Positions 34,233 through 37,925 of a stretch of 37,925 nucleotides of DNA are shown one piece after another. The translations under genes were made by a program, and so were the position numbers. This DNA comes from an uncultured Lachnobacterium sp. (lineage in GTDB: Bacteria > Bacillota > Clostridia > Lachnospirales > Lachnospiraceae), in contig URSS01000027.1 in NCBI GenBank assembly GCA_900550545.1, forward strand, positions 1 to 37,925, given 5' to 3'. Within the stretch, counting starts at the first letter, position 1. Each line of letters begins with the position of its first letter. The notes under the pieces are model-generated. The model ran no database searches and was not told the origin of the DNA. It saw nothing but the letters and a program-made list of their open reading frames with translations.

Positions 34233-35402
34233 TTATTCGAGGTTAAATTCTACTTCGTCAGTGAGCATCTTCCAGATGACTCTGACAAGCTTGCCGGCAC
34301 AGTGCCCAAGTGCATTGTAGTGAGACCGGCCTTCAGCCCTCTTGGCATCATAATAAGCCTTGAAGGTTGCGTTGTTTCTGACAACGTTCCAAGCTGCATT
34401 TACAAGGGCATATCGTAAAACACGAGAGCCACGTTTGGACATCCTTGTTGTCTTAGCCTGAAAGTTACCAGACTGATAAACAGAAGGATCCAGACCTGCA
34501 AAAGCAAGCAGCTTGTTTGGATTGGAGAAACGGTGAATATCACCTATTTCACCAAGGATCATTCCACCATTGATATAACCGATACCAGGAATGGTCATGA
34601 TGACAGAATCGTTGAATTTCATGATATCCGTCATCTCAGCTTCAATCTTATCTAATTGGCTATCCAGTAACTCGATTTGTTGGATTGTCTGAGTTATCTG
34701 AATAGATATAGCGCTGTCGTTAGCACCGACAGACTTCTGTGCGAGAACTCTTAATTCTTTGGCTTGCTCTTTGGTAAAGTGTCCGTGCGAGTTCACTTTG
34801 AGCAGATTTGCCAGATGAGTCATATGCATGGAAGCAATCTCCTTTGGAGAAGGTGCTTCTTTCAAAAGAGCATAGACAGCATTCTGATGCAGACCGGATT
34901 TAAAAAAGTATTGGATTTCCGGGAAAACCTGATCAACATAGGTTGTCAGTTGGATTTTCAAACGGGTGCGTTGCTTTATGGTTTTCTGACGAAAACGCCC
35001 CAAGGCCTTAAGATCCATCATATCAAGGTCATAGAAACTGATGAATCTGAGGTCATCCTGCATCATAAGAGTTTTAGCAATCACATATGTGTCGACTTTA
35101 TCTGTCTTAGTTTTGCGAATGTTATTCTTACGCATCTGACAGGTTTTGATGGGGTTCAACACACACACTTGGTAAAACTCAGCAACAAGGTATCGAACAA
35201 GGTTGTCACCGTAGTGTGCCGTCGACTCAAGACCGATGATGATGCTGTTCTTATCGAATGATTCGAGCTTAGAGACCAGCAGTTGGAAGCCATCAGCGTC
35301 GTTTGTGAATTTGAACGGCTCAATGAGTATTTCACCGTCCGAAGAAATCGCAGCGGCGAAATGGTTGAGTTTGGCAATATCAATGCCTACAAAAATTTTC
35401 AT
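34233..35402 (-). CDS. IS110-family transposase
   Basis: 389 residues. The N-terminal RuvC-like DEDD domain has Asp8 in FVGIDIAKLNH, Glu59 in IIGLESTAHYG, and Asp101 and Asp104 in TKTDKVDTYVIAK. The C-terminal Transposase_20 domain has MTIPGIGYINGGMILGEIG and LLAFAGLDPSVYQSGNF, including the catalytic serine region. It ends with SKRGSRVLRYALVNAAW and a short tail. The frame is intact, so it may be active. The start at 35402 has a GGGAGG site. IS110 transposases act with a bridge RNA from the element's noncoding end. Confidence 0.95.
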   Translation of the reverse strand: MKIFVGIDIAKLNHFAAAISSDGEILIEPFKFTNDADGFQLLVSKLESFDKNSIIIGLESTAHYGDNLVRYLVAEFYQVCVLNPIKTCQMRKNNIRKTKTDKVDTYVIAKTLMMQDDLRFISFYDLDMMDLKALGRFRQKTIKQRTRLKIQLTTYVDQVFPEIQYFFKSGLHQNAVYALLKEAPSPKEIASMHMTHLANLLKVNSHGHFTKEQAKELRVLAQKSVGANDSAISIQITQTIQQIELLDSQLDKIEAEMTDIMKFNDSVIMTIPGIGYINGGMILGEIGDIHRFSNPNKLLAFAGLDPSVYQSGNFQAKTTRMSKRGSRVLRYALVNAAWNVVRNNATFKAYYDAKRAEGRSHYNALGHCAGKLVRVIWKMLTDEVEFNLE

Positions 35403-35459
35403 GAGGTTGTACCTCCCTTTCATAAAGTCTGATACCATGATGTCCACCATCGATTATCA

Positions 35460-35620
35460 TCGTAGACTTGATAGAAATAAGTACTCTGAGTGAAAAACAC
35501 TCCGGCAACATCCAGCTGATAAACAATTCAGATAAAGGTAGCGGCAATACACTCCAGTTGAGTAGTCAAGCTACAGGGAAAAATCAAAAGTCCATAGTAT
35601 CTGAATTGTATTGAACCACG
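35460..35620 (-). ncRNA. Candidate IS110 bridge RNA
   Basis: This is the noncoding region upstream of the transposase, where IS110-group elements encode bridge RNA. On the minus strand, ACAATTCAGATA (35609-35598) pairs perfectly with TATCTGAATTGT (35534-35523) around a ~63-nt internal loop. That loop is partly closed by GTAGC/GCTAC. A second hairpin, GAGTG/CACTC, lies nearer the gene. A long stem with a large internal loop fits a bridge RNA guide loop. Which bases would recognise target and donor DNA was not worked out. Confidence 0.55.
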
Positions 35621-35641
35621 ATATTAAAAGAAAGGGAACGT

Positions 35642-35800
35642 GTGATAATTAACTTCCTAATTATCATACAAGAAAATTATGATCAAGCTTTATATGCGAT
35701 TTGTCAGTTTGCGGACGAGGCTGGTATTGCTTTACAGCATGTTGTGTTTGACGAATTTAGTAATGAGATGAGATCAAAAGAAAGCTTTGTTTTAAAATAG
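35642..35800 (+). pseudogene. Short orphan reading frame next to the IS end, probably a gene remnant
   Basis: 52 codons starting GTG with an AAAGGGA site, and containing QALYAICQFADEAGIALQHV and VFDEFSNEMRSKE. No family recognised. It reads like the C-terminal part of a larger protein cut by the IS110 insertion. An intact small protein, for example a partner of the RES gene 26 bp downstream, cannot be excluded. Confidence 0.4.
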
Positions 35801-35826
35801 ATGAGAATCTAAGGAGATGAAAAGAA

Positions 35827-36687
35827 TTGCATTTTTTTGATTTTAGTGAAATTAAAAAAAGCGAATCCTCAATTAAACAGACTTGGGGAGAGTACAGAGA
35901 GGCATTAGCTACAAAGAAAATTTCCTTTAATGATGTTGAAGCAGCAAAAGAGGAACTATTCTTAAAGACATATAATGATTTGTTTCATGACCATAATGGT
36001 ATTAAATTGCAAACAAAAACTTTGGGGAGCATTGTCGGTATCCCTCTTGGAAGAGGCGCAAGATTAAAGGAAACAGAAATACCAGACTATGAAAGATTTT
36101 TACCTAAAAAAGAGTTTATCAATGAGGATAATCGATTTAGTCCAGCAGGAGTAGAATGGTTATATTTGGCTGTTGGTGATGGAAATACTAGAAGTGAATG
36201 TGCTAAAAAAGAATGTAGAATGAAAGCTGGAGAGCGGTTTGGCTTTTGTGATTTTCAATTATTAGACAATGTTCTTGGCCAGAAGATAGTTGATTTAACA
36301 ATAGCTGATGCATTGTCATATGCTGATATCAATAATGAACTTGAAAAACATGGACAGAAACAATATAAACGAAGTTTAAAAATAGCTAAAGCAACGGGGT
36401 TGAATGTTCCAATTGATAAAAGTGCATTTAATGAAGCAATGACTAAATGGGGTGTGTTTACTTATTCTAAATTGTTGTCGCAACAAATATTTATTCCTTT
36501 GGGGGATGGAGTAGATAAATCAATAGAATATGCTCCTTTTCAGTCATTGGCGCAATACTTTATTTCACTAGGATATGCTGGAATAATGTATGGAAGTACG
36601 GTGTATCCGCAAGGAAAGAATCTTGTATTGTTTGATAAGAATATGGCAACACCGGTTGGCGGTATTGATATATCCGTTATAGTTTAG
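35827..36687 (+). CDS. RES-domain protein (NAD-degrading toxin-like)
   Basis: 286 residues. The RES signature is visible: NRFSPAGVEWLYLA (Arg103), then TRSECAKKE (Glu124), and near the C-terminus GYAGIMYGSTVYPQGKNL (Ser257) followed by LVLF. RES proteins have an ADP-ribosyltransferase-like fold and several degrade NAD+ as toxins, usually with an Xre-type antitoxin; a role in phage defence is possible. The first ~95 residues are outside the RES core. No Xre antitoxin is recognisable beside it. The TTG start at 35827 has a good AAGGAG site 10 bases upstream and no better ATG. Base composition is more A/T-rich than the core genes. Confidence 0.78.
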   Translation: MHFFDFSEIKKSESSIKQTWGEYREALATKKISFNDVEAAKEELFLKTYNDLFHDHNGIKLQTKTLGSIVGIPLGRGARLKETEIPDYERFLPKKEFINEDNRFSPAGVEWLYLAVGDGNTRSECAKKECRMKAGERFGFCDFQLLDNVLGQKIVDLTIADALSYADINNELEKHGQKQYKRSLKIAKATGLNVPIDKSAFNEAMTKWGVFTYSKLLSQQIFIPLGDGVDKSIEYAPFQSLAQYFISLGYAGIMYGSTVYPQGKNLVLFDKNMATPVGGIDISVIV

Positions 36688-36688
36688 G

Positions 36689-36796
36689 TTGAGAGGTAGT
36701 CAGACACAGTTACCCGTTGTTGCAAATCTCGATAATCCCGTGGCTTTACCAACGAGCCATGTGGAGACGGTATGTTTGCTGTCGAAGAAACCTTGA
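36689..36796 (+). pseudogene. Decayed fragment of a mobile-element-associated protein
   Basis: A 35-codon frame reading GSQTQLPVVANLDN and then NPVALPTSHVETVCLLS before a stop. This peptide style recurs in proteins of Clostridial conjugative elements that are annotated as methyltransferase- or zinc-finger-like. That is from memory and not searched. There is no start signal and no further domain. A hairpin, TGGCT/AGCCA within CCGT/ACGG, overlaps it (about 36738-36770), so an RNA role is an alternative. Confidence 0.35.
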
Positions 36797-36912
36797 TTTT
36801 ATGCTGCTTAGCGGGCTTTTTTGAAGATTATGTACCTGTGTTTTTAACAGGAAAAAATGTAGATAGAAAATAGAAATTTAAGAGGGGTGCAAAAATTTAC
36901 AGAAAAGAATAT

Positions 36913-37575
36913 GTGAAACGACTGCGTAAGTCTTATGACAAGCGAATGAACGAACTTAATGAGGTTCTTAAGACTGTGATTACATCTCTGTCCATCACTG
37001 CGGTTATTGCAATAGTTACCGTTGCAACTGCGGGGGCCTTTGCGGGACCAATTGCTGTGGCGTTGGTAGGCTCGAATTTTGCTGGGCTTAGTGGTGCAGC
37101 ATTGACCAGCGCCTGCCTTGCATATCTTGGTGGCGGTGCTATTGCAGCAGGCGGCGCTGGAATGCTTGGTGGAACAATTGCTATTGTTGGTGGCGGAGCC
37201 GCACTTGGAATAGGTGTTGGTGCCGGGGTCGGTGGTGCTGTTGGTTCAGCAGGACTTTTAGGTAAGAAAAATACCATTATGCAATCGGCGAAATTACTCA
37301 CGTCTGTACGAGAAATATTCCTTAATGATGAACATGATGTAGAGTTTTCTAACAGCGTATATGAGCAGTATCTTCAGAACATTACTGAAATCGAAAAGGG
37401 TCTTGTGGAACTTAGATTAAAGAAAGATGTTGCAAAGGGCAAAGAGAAAAAAGCTATTGCAGAATCTATAAAAAAGGCAGAAGAATCGGTGGAGGCAATG
37501 AAGGTTGCGAGAAAGAGTATGCTCAAATACAACAGTTCCTTTGCCGAGGGATTACAGATATCTAAAGAGAATTGA
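36913..37575 (+). CDS. Glycine-zipper membrane protein of unknown function
   Basis: 220 residues from a GTG start. A basic N-terminus (to about 18) is followed by about 100 hydrophobic, Gly/Ala-rich residues (22-118). These include GGGAIAAGGAGMLGGTIAIV and GIGVGAGVGGAVGSAG, which would form tightly packed membrane helices. A charged coiled-coil tail follows (about 150-205). Such Gly-zipper proteins occur among effectors, pore formers and uncharacterised defence-island proteins; the function is unknown. An ATT start at 36895, 7 bases after GAGGGG, has a better ribosome site and would add six residues (MYRKEY). Confidence 0.7.
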   Translation: MKRLRKSYDKRMNELNEVLKTVITSLSITAVIAIVTVATAGAFAGPIAVALVGSNFAGLSGAALTSACLAYLGGGAIAAGGAGMLGGTIAIVGGGAALGIGVGAGVGGAVGSAGLLGKKNTIMQSAKLLTSVREIFLNDEHDVEFSNSVYEQYLQNITEIEKGLVELRLKKDVAKGKEKKAIAESIKKAEESVEAMKVARKSMLKYNSSFAEGLQISKEN

Positions 37576-37742
37576 TTAAGCTACTTTGACATATTCCCAT
37601 AAACGGCTCAAATACGAAAAAGGCAATTTCCAGTGGTGTAAACGTACAAGTGGTTGTGAGGGTGTAGTTCGGAAACACAAAAATCTGTCGTTCATATTTC
37701 ATCAAAAATAACTAACAATTCAATAAAGTAACAAAGTGGTCT

Positions 37743-37787
37743 GAGCCACTTATTTTCAATTGATTTTGGAAATAAGCGGCTCTTTTT
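37743..37787 (+). terminator. Rho-independent terminator in the accessory region
   Basis: GAGCC and CTTATTT pair with AAATAAG and GGCTC around a ~14-base loop, followed by TTTTT. It lies about 170 bp after the glycine-zipper gene. Confidence 0.8.
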
Positions 37788-37841
37788 CGTTCTCGGATAA
37801 ATGTGCGAGAATAATTGATTTAATCGGAGGTAATTGATTTT

Positions 37842-37919
37842 ATGAAGAAACAAGAAAGAAAAATAAATTTTGTTGAGGTTAAATTGAGATTGACTTTGTA
37901 TTGTATAAGTATGAAATAA
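37842..37919 (+). CDS. Possible 25-residue peptide
   Basis: ATG with a GGAGGT site 10 bases upstream, encoding MKKQERKINFVEVKLRL and a short tail. Its stop codon is directly followed by AAAAGGA, which looks like the ribosome site of a gene beyond the window. No family recognised. It may be a leader or small gene of a mobile element. Confidence 0.35.
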   Translation: MKKQERKINFVEVKLRLTLYCISMK

Positions 37920-37925
37920 AAAGGA

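Larger units (their letters stand above)
34155..35640 (-). mobile_element. IS110-family insertion sequence (ends approximate)
   Basis: It consists of a complete DEDD transposase on the minus strand, a ~240-bp structured leader upstream of it and a ~75-bp trailer. IS110 elements usually lack terminal inverted repeats and target duplications, so the ends are estimated from loss of coding context. The flanks are the polysaccharide locus and an unrelated short frame. Confidence 0.8.

Noticed and set aside
36772..36873. 33-codon frame starting MFAVEETLILCCLAG
   Set aside because: Overlaps the decayed fragment and a hairpin; weak ribosome site and no recognised family.
37586..37711. 41-codon frame containing KRLKYEKGNFQWCKRTSGCE
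   Set aside because: TTG start without a ribosome site and no family recognised; could be a gene remnant but unsupported.
37880..37895. Similarity of the right edge (TAAATTGAGATT) to the left edge of the window
   Set aside because: Only 12 A/T-rich bases match; the reading frame and surrounding sequence differ, so chance is the best explanation.

Overview
This 37.9 kb window reads as a chromosomal segment of a low-to-moderate GC anaerobic member of the Bacillota, most likely a Lachnospiraceae-type Clostridium relative. Pointers are strong AAGGAGG-type ribosome binding sites, an ATP-dependent PEP carboxykinase, several MATE exporters, a BMP-family lipoprotein, a Cache-type chemoreceptor, and an orphan-SelD selenium/molybdenum gene set. 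No tRNA, rRNA or CRISPR array was seen.

Layout. 1-1.2 kb: 5'-truncated type I restriction specificity subunit (hsdS). 1.7-7.6 kb: AI-2E-family permease, tcdA, a convergent MATE exporter, a divergent AraC regulator, and a Lon-like AAA+ ATPase lacking a protease domain. 7.6-13.2 kb: tightly packed operon yqeC-moaC-mogA-selD-yedF-cysteine desulfurase-DUF3343-yqeB. This is the set expected to make and deliver reduced selenium to the molybdenum cofactor of selenium-dependent molybdenum hydroxylases. 13.8-19.8 kb: second co-directional operon (MoeA-like molybdopterin-binding protein, moaA, MOSC protein, xdhC, modABC) for cofactor synthesis, maturation and molybdate uptake. A ~395-bp imperfect palindrome separates the two operons, and a related half-copy follows modC, so the second operon is bracketed by diverged repeats. 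The hydroxylase itself is not in the window.

20.2-31.7 kb: pckA, a YitT-family membrane protein, nudC, a chemoreceptor and BMP lipoprotein pair, a second MATE exporter, a cupin, a strong candidate structured noncoding RNA with its own promoter (~29.2 kb), a HAD phosphatase, yqeY and an unrecognised conserved-looking protein. Two perfectly identical 180-bp structured repeats lie at 23.76 and 30.47 kb, each fused to the stop codon of the preceding gene.

31.9-37.9 kb: start of a polysaccharide locus (polyprenyl glycosylphosphotransferase and DUF4422 glycosyltransferase) followed at once by an IS110-family element. A structured leader upstream of its transposase is a candidate bridge RNA. Beyond it is an accessory zone: a short orphan reading frame, a RES-domain (NAD-degrading toxin-like) protein, a decayed mobile-element fragment, a glycine-zipper membrane protein and a small open frame at the edge.

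Functionally, SelD, the cysteine desulfurase, YedF and the DUF3343 protein would handle selenium. YqeB, YqeC and XdhC would mature the cofactor. MoaA, MoaC, MogA and the MoeA-like protein would build molybdopterin, and ModABC would supply molybdate. MoaD, MoaE and the nucleotidyltransferases must be elsewhere. All assignments come from reading protein motifs and DNA by eye; no database search was run.
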